Part shown: piece after piece, positions 1 through 6,563 of the stretch | Numbering within the stretch: the first letter of the stretch is position 1 | Layout of the letters: each line of letters opens with the position of its first letter | Assembly: GCA_964372145.1 (NCBI GenBank) | Contig: CAYJPM010000026.1 | Coordinates: forward strand, 1 to 13,991 | Reading direction: 5' to 3' | Source: CAKOSP01 sp964372145 | GTDB taxonomy: Bacteria > Bacillota_I > Bacilli_A > RF39 > UBA660 | Length of the DNA: 13,991 nucleotides | Program-made: the position numbers and the translations under genes | The notes under the pieces: model-generated | The model's input: only the letters and a program-made list of their open reading frames with translations | What the model was told of the DNA's origin: nothing | Database searches by the model: none

Positions 1-1718
1 AGTTTGTTAAAATATGTGGCATATTAGAAGATCATTATAAAGATATGCAAGATATGGAATTTACTATTGAAAATGGTAAGTTATTTATGCTTCAAACAAG
101 AAATGGTAAAAGAACAGCTGATGCTGCGCTTAGAATTGCTGTTGAACTTGTTGAAGAAGGTATGATTACTAAAGAAGAAGCTTTACTTAAAGTTGAACCA
201 AAAGCGCTAGATCAATTATTACATCCTAATTTTGATGCTGAATCATTAAAAAATGGTGTAGTTATTGCTAAAGGTTTAGCTGCTTCTCCTGGAGCTGCTA
301 CTGGTAAAATTTATTTTACTGCTGAAGATGTTAAGGAAGCATCTGATAATGGAGAAAAAGAATTATTATTAGTAAGACTTGAAACTTCACCTGAAGATAT
401 TGAAGGTATGGTTATAGCTGATGGTATACTTACTATGCGTGGAGGTATGACTAGTCATGCTGCAGTAGTCGCTAGAGGTATGGGAACTTGCTGTGTATCT
501 GGATGTGGTGAACTTAGAATAGATGAAGAAGCTAAAACACTTACAACTAAAGATGGTAAAGTATATAATGAAGGAGATTATTTATCTTTAGATGGATCTA
601 CTGGAAATGTATATGGAGAAAAAATTAAAACTGTTGAACCTACAATATCAGGTAACTTTGAAAAATTTATGAGTTGGGCTGATGATGTTAGAGTCTTAAA
701 AGTTAGAGCTAATGCTGATAATGAAAATGATGCTATGACTGCTAAGAAATATGGTGCTGAAGGTATTGGTTTATGTAGAACTGAGCATATGTTCTTTGAA
801 GAAGAAAGAATATTTAATTTTAGAAGAATGATTACTGCTGATACATTAGAAAAAAGAGAAGAAGCACTTGAAAAAATACTTCCTTACCAAAGAGATGATT
901 TTGAAAAATTATTTACTGTTATGGATGGTTATGGTGTAACTATAAGATATTTAGATCCACCTTTACATGAATTCTTACCTCATACTGATGAAGAAATCAA
1001 ACCTTTAGCTAAATCACTTGATATGTCTTTTGAAGATTTAAAAGCTAATATTGAGTCTTTAAAAGAGTTTAATCCAATGATGGGTCACAGAGGTTGCCGT
1101 TTAGGTGTTACTTATCCAGAAATAGTTAAGATGCAAACTACTGCAGTTATAGAAGCTGCTATAAAAGTATCTAAAACTGGTAAAACTATTGAACCAGAAA
1201 TAATGATACCTTTAGTAGGAGATATTAATGAACTTAAATATATTAAGAATATTGTAGTTGAAACTATAGAGGAAATATTAAAAAAAGAAAAAGTAGATAT
1301 TAAATATCAAATTGGTACAATGATTGAAATACCAAGAGCTGCTTTAACAGCGGATGTTATTGCTACTGAAGCAGAGTTCTTCTCATTTGGAACAAATGAT
1401 TTAACTCAAATGACTTATGGTTTTTCAAGAGACGATGCTGCTAAATTCTTAGATGATTATTATAAGAAACAAATATTTGAATCTGACCCATTTGCTAAAA
1501 TAGATCAAACTGGTGTTGGTGAACTTATGAAAATAGCGGTAGAAAAAGGTAAAGCTACTAATTCTAAAATAAAACTTGGAATATGTGGTGAACATGGTGG
1601 TGAACCAAGTTCAGTTGAGTTCTGTCATAATTTAGGACTTAACTATGTATCTTGTTCTCCGTTTAGAGTACCTATAGCAAGACTTGCTGCTGCACAAGCC
1701 GTGCTTAATAATAAATAA
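1..1718 (+). CDS. ppdK: Pyruvate, phosphate dikinase, 5'-truncated by window edge
   Basis: This is the C-terminal ~571 residues of pyruvate phosphate dikinase, which interconverts pyruvate + ATP + Pi and PEP + AMP + PPi in the cytoplasm. The reading frame is open from base 3, so the gene starts before the window; the family is usually about 870-890 aa. Visible in order are the end of the ATP-grasp domain (QDMEFTIENGKL, MLQTRNGKRT), the phosphohistidine domain with GGMTSHAAVVARG (catalytic His codon 456-458, with the preceding Thr that is the regulatory site in the family), and the PEP/pyruvate-binding TIM barrel. The barrel shows RTEHMFF, LDPPLHEFLPH, MMGHRGCRLG, FGTNDLTQM and GICGEHGGEPSS (catalytic Cys codon 1584-1586). 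No frameshift is seen. It is followed by its own terminator at 1772-1803. In fermentative anaerobes PPDK often serves glycolysis in place of, or beside, pyruvate kinase; which direction applies here cannot be told. Confidence 0.97.
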   Translation, partial: FVKICGILEDHYKDMQDMEFTIENGKLFMLQTRNGKRTADAALRIAVELVEEGMITKEEALLKVEPKALDQLLHPNFDAESLKNGVVIAKGLAASPGAATGKIYFTAEDVKEASDNGEKELLLVRLETSPEDIEGMVIADGILTMRGGMTSHAAVVARGMGTCCVSGCGELRIDEEAKTLTTKDGKVYNEGDYLSLDGSTGNVYGEKIKTVEPTISGNFEKFMSWADDVRVLKVRANADNENDAMTAKKYGAEGIGLCRTEHMFFEEERIFNFRRMITADTLEKREEALEKILPYQRDDFEKLFTVMDGYGVTIRYLDPPLHEFLPHTDEEIKPLAKSLDMSFEDLKANIESLKEFNPMMGHRGCRLGVTYPEIVKMQTTAVIEAAIKVSKTGKTIEPEIMIPLVGDINELKYIKNIVVETIEEILKKEKVDIKYQIGTMIEIPRAALTADVIATEAEFFSFGTNDLTQMTYGFSRDDAAKFLDDYYKKQIFESDPFAKIDQTGVGELMKIAVEKGKATNSKIKLGICGEHGGEPSSVEFCHNLGLNYVSCSPFRVPIARLAAAQAVLNNK

Positions 1719-1771
1719 AAAATATGTAAAATATAAAAATTGATATTTAACTTTATAGACAAGATTTAAGT

Positions 1772-1803
1772 AAGATTTAAGCAAGATGCTTGAATCTTTT
1801 TTT
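1772..1803 (+). terminator. Intrinsic terminator after ppdK
   Basis: An 11-bp stem (1772-1782 AAGATTTAAGC with 1788-1798 GCTTGAATCTT, one G-T pair) closes a 5-nt loop and runs into a T tract (1797-1803). It lies 54 nt after the ppdK stop. A partial direct copy of the left arm (AAGATTTAAG, 1761-1770) sits just upstream and could compete for the right arm; whether this matters is unknown. Confidence 0.85.
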
Positions 1804-2105
1804 ATTTAAATATCATGATGTGTGATTAATATAATAAATATAAAAGTGGTATAAAAAAGTAGAAAAATAACTTTATATTAATTATAACTAATAAATCTTC
1901 AAAAAAATAATTGCCAATAAAATGAATGGATTTTAAATTGTTGAAGAGAACCTACGGTTTAACATGGTTCGAAATTGACGTATTAAAATCATAGTTTAAA
2001 AATTTGTTGAATATTTATATAATATAAATTAAGATATAATTTTGTCTTTAATAGATTTATACAATTAAATGCCTTGCAAAATAATGTGTCTTTAATATAA
2101 AAACA
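1804..2105. other. AT-rich spacer with no gene
   Basis: I find no credible ORF here on either strand. The stretch is mostly A/T homopolymers with several chance TATAAT-like words (for example 2018-2023 and 2035-2040). The only part that stands out is the GC-richer, self-complementary patch at 1929-1990, listed separately. An 11-nt direct repeat, TGTCTTTAATA, occurs at 2043-2053 and 2087-2097 just upstream of the next promoter. Confidence 0.6.
1929..1990 (+). ncRNA. Possible small structured RNA or cis-element, unidentified
   Basis: A perfect 8-bp inverted repeat (GATTTTAA 1929-1936, TTAAAATC 1983-1990) encloses 46 nt that are markedly richer in G+C (16 of 40 over 1941-1980) than the flanks. 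Inside, GAACC (1948-1952) can pair with GGTTC (1966-1970), or alternatively AACC (1949-1952) with GGTT (1956-1959). This gives two mutually exclusive hairpins. It matches no riboswitch or RNA family I can recognise, no terminator follows it, and the strand is assumed from the genes around it. The alternative is an old remnant of a lost gene. Confidence 0.25.
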
Positions 2106-2114
2106 TGTTATAAT
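2106..2114 (+). promoter_or_regulatory. Extended -10 promoter for the ASCH / PfkB-SIS pair
   Basis: TG-T-TATAAT (2106-2114) is a perfect extended -10 box. No good -35 is present at 16-18 nt upstream. The expected start near 2121 would give a leader of about 13 nt that begins almost at the ribosome binding site AAGAGGT (2123-2129). Confidence 0.6.
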
Positions 2115-2133
2115 TTTAATAGAAGAGGTAGTT

Positions 2134-2484
2134 ATGCAACATATTATGAAATTATATGAAAACAATTTTTATTCTTTGATTGAGGGTAATAAGATTAGAG
2201 AATATAGATTATATGATGAAAAAAGAAAAGTAATAAAAATAGGTGATGAAATAAAATTTGTTAAGTTACCTCACTTAGAAGATTATATTATAGTAAATGT
2301 AGAAGATATAGAAGTATTTAATAACTGGTATGATGCGTATAGGAAGTATTTTGAAGAAGATTTTAAAGAATTTTATGACTCAATTGAAACAGTAGTTAAT
2401 GATACATATAATGGATATTATACTAAAGAAGAAAGTGATAAATACGGATGTGTAATCTTTACATTTTCAAGATGTAGGAGTTAA
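2134..2484 (+). CDS. ASCH-domain (PUA-like fold) protein
   Basis: A 116-aa protein made almost entirely of one ASCH domain. What shows this is the N-terminal pattern HIMKLYEN, then IEGNKIREYRLYDEKR, then IKIGDEIKF, the order of the ASCH core (substrate loop K-x-R-E-x-R, then GD-x-I-x-F). A tail follows with YYTKEESDKYG and a final hydrophobic strand. ASCH domains are PUA-related and bind RNA or modified nucleosides; the E. coli relative YqfB hydrolyses N4-acetylcytidine. The exact substrate here is unknown. The start at 2134 is preferred over 2146 because AAGAGGT lies 4 nt before it. The gene ends 1 nt before the PfkB-SIS start and holds that gene's ribosome binding site (TAGGAG, 2475-2480), so the two are probably co-translated from the promoter at 2106. 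Confidence 0.8.
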   Translation: MQHIMKLYENNFYSLIEGNKIREYRLYDEKRKVIKIGDEIKFVKLPHLEDYIIVNVEDIEVFNNWYDAYRKYFEEDFKEFYDSIETVVNDTYNGYYTKEESDKYGCVIFTFSRCRS

Positions 2485-2485
2485 A

Positions 2486-4435
2486 ATGAAAGTAATTAGT
2501 GTAGGGGATTTAGTTTTAGATTATTATTATTTAAATGATAATTTAATAGGTGTAAATGGTGGTATGTCATCTCATAATATAATACTTAATTTGAAATATT
2601 TAGGGTTGAATGTTTCAGTAAGTGGTGTGTGTGGAGTTGATGATGCAGGTATACTAGTAATTAAAAGTTTGTCTGATGAAAAAATAGATGTTAGTCATAT
2701 CAAACAACTAAATGAAATCGAAACAAGAAAATTCCATGTTTCATATTATGAAGAAGGTGAATCTTTTAAATTCAAATCTAAAAAAAGATGTCCTTATTGT
2801 AATAAAAAAAGTTGGTATAGTGAAAGTTTAATAGATGTTAATGAAATAATAGATGATATTTTAAATGATGACATTATTGTGATAGATAATCTAAATAATA
2901 GAAATAGTCAATTATTATCAAAAATTGATAATAAAGTTATGTTAGATTTAGGACAGTATTTTGAGTTTGAGGAATTAACTGATGATGAAGTTAAAGAGAA
3001 GTTAAATTATAACTTTGAAATAGTTAATCTCAATGAAAGAGTTTTAAAATATCTTGTTAATAGATTTAATCTAAATAGTATAACAGATATTATTAAAGCA
3101 AAAATAATAATTGTTACAAGAGGAAAAAAAGGAGCGACTTTTTATTACGATGACACTATAAATAATTTAGAGTTAAAGAAAATAGGAAAAGAAGTGGATC
3201 CAACAGGAGCTGGAGATGCGTTTTTTAGTATGTTTATTTCAGAATATATTAAAAATAATTATAACTTTACAGATGATTTTATTGTAAATACTTTTAATAA
3301 AGCAAATAAATTAGTTTTGAAAGTCATTTCAAAAATAGGGGCTAGAAGTCATTTACAAAATTCATATAAAATAAAAAATGCTGATTCGTGTACATGTGAA
3401 AATTTTAGTTTAAGTATAAGAAAAAAAATAAAAAGAGTAAATGTAAATGTTAATAATTTGGAAAAAAGAATTATTAATGCTATTTCAAATGATGTTTATA
3501 AAAAAATAGTAAATATGAATTTTGAAAGTAATAAAAATATAATTATTACAGGTACAGGTGGTTCTTATGCAGCATCATTATTTGCTTCTAAAGTACTTAA
3601 CAATCTTTATAAATTAAACTCATATGCTCTATATCCAAGAGATGTTTTATATAGAAATAATGAAGCAATTGATAAAGTAGTATTGTTATCATATTCTGGT
3701 ACTACTACAGATTTAATTACGAGTACAAAGAATATTGATAATAGCAAGAAAGTTATTATTACTAAGGGTGAAGTAAAAAAAGTAGCTGATAAAACTTTGA
3801 TTTTAAAAGAAAACGTGATATCTTATAGAACTGTTAGTAATAAAGGAAAAGAAAGAGGATTTTTGGCGTTTGAAGGAGTTATGGCTCCTAGTAGTTTATT
3901 TTTAAAGTTATATTTAAGTAAAACAAATTACGATGTTGAAACTTTTATAAAAAACCAGATTGTTTACTGGAATGATTATTTTGATAAGATGTTTAAAGAA
4001 AACAAGAAAATCTTTAAAGAAAAATTAATAAAAGGCAACATTATAAATTTATTTTATGGAGATTACTCTAGCAGTGCAGCATATGATATTGAAAGTAAAA
4101 TAATTGAATCCGGATATTTTAATATACTATTACATGAAAAAAAGAATTTTTCTCATGGTAGATTTATAAATTATGAACATTTAAGTTCTAAAATAAATAT
4201 TGTATTACTTCAAAATTCTATTTCAAAATATGAAGAGGTATTACTTGATTATATAGAAAAAGATTTTAGTATAACTTTAAGAAGCAATTATAACGGAATA
4301 CTTGCTGAATATGATTTATTATTAGCGTCTCAATATTTTACATATTACTTATCAAAATTTGTAGATGTAGATTTATCAAAACCAAATTTTAGTGAAGAAG
4401 CTATGAAAGTTTATTTTTACAAAGGTGAATTATAG
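2486..4435 (+). CDS. PfkB-family kinase fused to a SIS phosphosugar-binding domain
   Basis: A 649-aa two-domain protein. Residues ~1-295 are a PfkB/ribokinase-like kinase: the N-terminal sugar site (GDLVLDYYY, GVNGGMSSHN), IIVTRGKKGATFYY, and signature DPTGAGDAFF (238-247; catalytic base D244). Residues ~330-645 form a SIS-domain part: ITGTGGSYAAS (354-364) and LLSYSGTTTDLI (400-411), the phosphosugar-binding loops of isomerases and deglycases. An insertion in the kinase part carries CPYC (102-105), and the linker carries CTC (302-304); together they could make a four-Cys metal site (inference). PfkB kinases phosphorylate sugars or nucleosides; SIS proteins then rearrange or cleave the phosphosugar, as in the FrlD/FrlB pair for fructoselysine. 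The fusion may therefore carry out two steps on one substrate, which I cannot name. It starts 1 nt after the ASCH gene. No strong terminator directly follows; the next one is at 4621. Confidence 0.85.
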   Translation: MKVISVGDLVLDYYYLNDNLIGVNGGMSSHNIILNLKYLGLNVSVSGVCGVDDAGILVIKSLSDEKIDVSHIKQLNEIETRKFHVSYYEEGESFKFKSKKRCPYCNKKSWYSESLIDVNEIIDDILNDDIIVIDNLNNRNSQLLSKIDNKVMLDLGQYFEFEELTDDEVKEKLNYNFEIVNLNERVLKYLVNRFNLNSITDIIKAKIIIVTRGKKGATFYYDDTINNLELKKIGKEVDPTGAGDAFFSMFISEYIKNNYNFTDDFIVNTFNKANKLVLKVISKIGARSHLQNSYKIKNADSCTCENFSLSIRKKIKRVNVNVNNLEKRIINAISNDVYKKIVNMNFESNKNIIITGTGGSYAASLFASKVLNNLYKLNSYALYPRDVLYRNNEAIDKVVLLSYSGTTTDLITSTKNIDNSKKVIITKGEVKKVADKTLILKENVISYRTVSNKGKERGFLAFEGVMAPSSLFLKLYLSKTNYDVETFIKNQIVYWNDYFDKMFKENKKIFKEKLIKGNIINLFYGDYSSSAAYDIESKIIESGYFNILLHEKKNFSHGRFINYEHLSSKINIVLLQNSISKYEEVLLDYIEKDFSITLRSNYNGILAEYDLLLASQYFTYYLSKFVDVDLSKPNFSEEAMKVYFYKGEL

Positions 4436-4481
4436 ATTTTAGTTATTTTTATCTTTATTTATTTTTGATTTAATTACACAT

Positions 4482-4512
4482 TTGCAACAGTAAATAAAAT
4501 ATATGATACAAT
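4482..4512 (+). promoter_or_regulatory. Promoter of the leader/ncRNA upstream of the Ham1 gene
   Basis: TTGCAA (4482-4487), a 19-nt spacer and TG-A-TACAAT (4504-4512) make a near-consensus housekeeping promoter with an extended -10. Expected transcription start is near 4519, about 150 nt before the Ham1 start codon. It is the only promoter in the window with both a fair -35 and an extended -10. Confidence 0.55.
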
Positions 4513-4518
4513 AAAAAA

Positions 4519-4648
4519 GTAACAAGTTATTGTTAGTTTATTTTTAAGTAAAATAGATAATATTAATTTCCTACCTAACTACAACAAGGTACATGCTATA
4601 TTTAATAATAAGGAAAATTAAAATACTAGAATTTCTAGTATTTTTTTT
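4519..4648 (+). ncRNA. Putative ~130-nt leader or small RNA ending in a terminator
   Basis: The segment from the predicted start (~4519) to the terminator (4621-4648) carries no convincing ORF. It contains hairpin TAACAA/TTGTTA (4520-4525, 4530-4535), hairpin TACCT/AGGTA (4572-4576, 4587-4591; 10-nt loop) and a strong terminator. It could be an attenuated leader for the Ham1-DUF2130 genes or a free-standing small RNA. No known riboswitch class or T-box motif is recognised. A third reading is simply the 3' UTR of the upstream kinase gene. Confidence 0.35.
4621..4648 (+). terminator. Intrinsic terminator upstream of the Ham1 gene
   Basis: AAATACTAG (4621-4629) pairs with CTAGTATTT (4635-4643) around a 5-nt loop, followed by a T run to 4648. 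It lies only 23 nt before the Ham1 start, so it ends either the kinase-SIS transcript or the 4519 leader. A TATAAT word immediately follows (4650-4655), but its expected start (~4662) falls inside the ribosome binding site, so its use as a promoter is doubtful. Confidence 0.75.
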
Positions 4649-4670
4649 ATATAATGGAAGAGAGGTATGT

Positions 4671-5240
4671 ATGAAGAAAATAATTTATGTGACTGGTAAT
4701 TGGGCTAAAATTAAAAGTGCTAAACAACTATTAGAACCGTTAGGTATTGATGTAGATAATGTTAAAATGGATACTACTGAAATTCAGGCTGATACAGTAA
4801 AAGAAGTGGCAAAATTTTCCGCTAAAGAAGCTAGTGATATATTAAAATGTTCTGTACTTAAAAATGATACTGGATTATGTATTGAATCATTAAATGGTTT
4901 TCCTGGTCCATATACTCATTATGCTGATGATAAAATTGGGGCAGAAGGTATTTTAAAATTGCTTGAAGGTAAAACGAATAGAAATGCTTATTTTATTGAA
5001 GCTTTTGCATATTGCGAATATGGAAAAGAACCAATTGTATTTGAGTCTATTACTAGAGGTACTATTGCTCATAAAATGTCTGGAAAATATGGATGGTCAT
5101 GGGATTTTGTTTTTATTCCAGAAGGAAAAGATAAAACTATGGGGAATTATAAAGATGATGAGAGATTTTTACTATGGAATACTGATGCGTATCGTGAACT
5201 TGCTGATTATTTAAAAAAGAAAGGAAATAATAATGAATGA
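4671..5240 (+). CDS. Divergent Ham1/RdgB-family non-canonical purine NTP pyrophosphatase
   Basis: A 189-aa protein of the Ham1/RdgB (ITPase) family. These enzymes hydrolyse dITP, XTP and related damaged purine NTPs to the monophosphate, keeping them out of DNA and RNA. Family landmarks are VTGNWAK (residues 7-13; canonical TGN-x-x-K), NDTGL (65-69; canonical D-[DS]-[ST]-G, with D66 the likely metal ligand/base), GFPGPYTHY, and GKYGWSWDFVFIP (139-151), where most bacteria have GFGYDPIF. The usual C-terminal S-H-R motif is absent; the region reads DERFLLWNTDAYRELADYL. The specificity may therefore differ. Start 4671 is chosen because GAGAGG (4659-4664) precedes it and the family begins right at this Met. 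An in-frame upstream ATG at 4593 would run through the terminator hairpin. It overlaps the DUF2130 gene by 8 nt. Confidence 0.85.
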   Translation: MKKIIYVTGNWAKIKSAKQLLEPLGIDVDNVKMDTTEIQADTVKEVAKFSAKEASDILKCSVLKNDTGLCIESLNGFPGPYTHYADDKIGAEGILKLLEGKTNRNAYFIEAFAYCEYGKEPIVFESITRGTIAHKMSGKYGWSWDFVFIPEGKDKTMGNYKDDERFLLWNTDAYRELADYLKKKGNNNE

Positions 5241-6531
5241 AATAAAATGTCCTAAATGTGGAGAAAAATTTATTGTAGATGAAAGTGATTATCTTGCTAT
5301 AGTTGATCAAGTAAGAAATAGTGAATTTAATAATGAAATAAATTCTAGATTAAATATTATTAATACTGAAAAAGAAAATGAAATTAATTTATTAAAAGCT
5401 AAAGCTGGGGCAGAACTTGAAAGTAAATTAAATGATTCAAAAGTAGAAATTGAAACTTTAAAAGTAAAACTTAAACTAGAAGAAGCAAAGTTAGAAAAAG
5501 AAGTTCAAACTAAAATTAATGAAAAAAATTTAGAAATTGAAAAGTTGAAATCTGTTATTGAAAGAAGTGAATCTGATAAATTAATTGCACTTAAAGATAT
5601 TGAATCTAAAAATAAAGATGATATAACTGAAAAAGATAAATTAATTGATAGATTAAGTAATGAGATTAATTCTATTAAAACTAATAATGAATTAACTATT
5701 AAAACTGTTAAAGAAAATTATGATTTAAAGTTAAAAGAAAAAGATGAAACAATTAGTTACTATAAAGATCATAAAACAAAGATGTCTACCAAAATGCTTG
5801 GTGAAACTTTGGAAAAACACTGTGAAATAGAATTTAATAGGTTAAGAGCTACTGGATTTCAAAATGCTTATTTTGAAAAAGATAATGACAGTAAAACTGG
5901 TAGTAAAGGTGATTATATATTTAAAGAATCTACTAGTGAAGGTGTTGAATTTATTTCAATTATGTTTGAAATGAAAAATGAAATGGATACAACTGCTACT
6001 AAAAAGAAAAATATAGATTTTTTAAAAGAGTTGGATAAAGATCGTAATGAAAAAAATTGTGAGTATGCTGTATTAGTTTCACTATTAGAAAGTGATGATG
6101 AATTATATAATACAGGTATTGTAGATATGTCTTATATGTATCCTAAAATGTATGTAATTAGACCTCAGTTTTTTATACCAATAATTACACTTCTTAGAAA
6201 TGCTGCTTTAAAATCTGTTGAATATAAAACTCAGTTAAATGAACTTAAAAATCAAAATATTGATATATCAAATTTTGAAAAGGATATGAATGAGTTTAAA
6301 GATAAATTTGGTAGAAATTATCAACTTGCTAGTGATCGTTTTCAAACAGCTATTAAAGAAATAGATGAAACTATAAAACATTTAGAAAAAACTAAAAATG
6401 CTTTATTATCTAGTGAGAATAATTTAAGATTAGCCAATGATAAAGCACAAGATTTAAGTATCAGAAAAATAACTAAAAATAATCCTACAATGGCTGCAAA
6501 GTTTAAAGAATTAAATACTAGTGAAATATAG
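5233..6531 (+). CDS. DUF2130 protein: zinc ribbon, coiled coil, nuclease-fold domain
   Basis: A 432-aa protein with the standard DUF2130 architecture. Residues 5-17 hold a zinc-ribbon half site (KCPKCGEKF, Cys 6 and 9). Residues ~25-185 are a long Lys/Glu-rich coiled coil. Residues ~187-345 are the conserved DUF2130 core (MLGETLEKHCEIEFNR, YFEKDNDSKTGSKGDYIF, FEMKNEMDTTATKKKN, LDKDRNEKNCEYAVLVS, MYVIRPQFFIPII). The spacing D227 ... E246-x-K248 fits a PD-(D/E)xK nuclease active site, the fold to which Pfam assigns this family as I recall it. A second helical stretch ends the protein. Function is not established; DNA binding or cleavage is inference. The ATG overlaps the end of the Ham1 gene (ATGAATGA), with AAAGGA just upstream, so the two are translationally coupled. 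The stop codon is part of a terminator. Confidence 0.9.
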   Translation: MNEIKCPKCGEKFIVDESDYLAIVDQVRNSEFNNEINSRLNIINTEKENEINLLKAKAGAELESKLNDSKVEIETLKVKLKLEEAKLEKEVQTKINEKNLEIEKLKSVIERSESDKLIALKDIESKNKDDITEKDKLIDRLSNEINSIKTNNELTIKTVKENYDLKLKEKDETISYYKDHKTKMSTKMLGETLEKHCEIEFNRLRATGFQNAYFEKDNDSKTGSKGDYIFKESTSEGVEFISIMFEMKNEMDTTATKKKNIDFLKELDKDRNEKNCEYAVLVSLLESDDELYNTGIVDMSYMYPKMYVIRPQFFIPIITLLRNAALKSVEYKTQLNELKNQNIDISNFEKDMNEFKDKFGRNYQLASDRFQTAIKEIDETIKHLEKTKNALLSSENNLRLANDKAQDLSIRKITKNNPTMAAKFKELNTSEI

Positions 6532-6541
6532 TATTTTTTTT
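6513..6541 (+). terminator. Terminator overlapping the DUF2130 stop codon
   Basis: AATACTA (6514-6520) pairs with TAGTATT (6529-6535) around an 8-nt loop and runs into eight T (6534-6541). The stop TAG (6529-6531) is the first part of the right arm. Confidence 0.7.
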
Positions 6542-6548
6542 ATGTATA

Positions 6549-6557
6549 TGATATACT
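6549..6557 (+). promoter_or_regulatory. Extended -10 promoter implying a leaderless transcript
   Basis: TG-A-TATACT (6549-6557) directly follows the preceding terminator's T tract. With the usual 6-nt spacing, transcription would begin at about 6564, exactly the A of the next start codon. No -35 is visible, which is typical of extended -10 promoters. Confidence 0.5.
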
Positions 6558-6563
6558 TCTTTT

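Noticed and set aside
1966..1980. GGTTCGAA resembling a tRNA T-arm
   Set aside because: The flanking bases cannot form a 5-bp T-stem, and no acceptor, D or anticodon arms are present around it.
1804..2105. Reverse-strand gene in the long spacer
   Set aside because: Frames are broken by frequent stops, with no start plus ribosome binding site and no recognisable protein.
4572..4648. T-box or preQ1-type riboswitch before the Ham1 gene
   Set aside because: The AAGGTAC segment lacks the rest of the T-box core, no specifier stem is visible, and the loop/tail bases do not fit the preQ1-I consensus.
4593..4670. Longer Ham1 ORF starting at ATG 4593
   Set aside because: The extra 26 codons run through the terminator hairpin at 4621-4648, lack a well-spaced SD and have no counterpart in the family, which begins right at the Met at 4671.
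4963..5214. 83-aa + strand ORF inside the Ham1 gene
   Set aside because: It lies wholly in another frame of a well-supported gene, has no ribosome binding site, and its Leu/Ile/Lys-rich translation is what the shifted frame of that gene would give.
5236..5260. UGA read as Trp (Mollicutes-type code)
   Set aside because: Trp codons in the confident genes are TGG, and the one in-frame TGA ends the Ham1 ORF at the normal family length.
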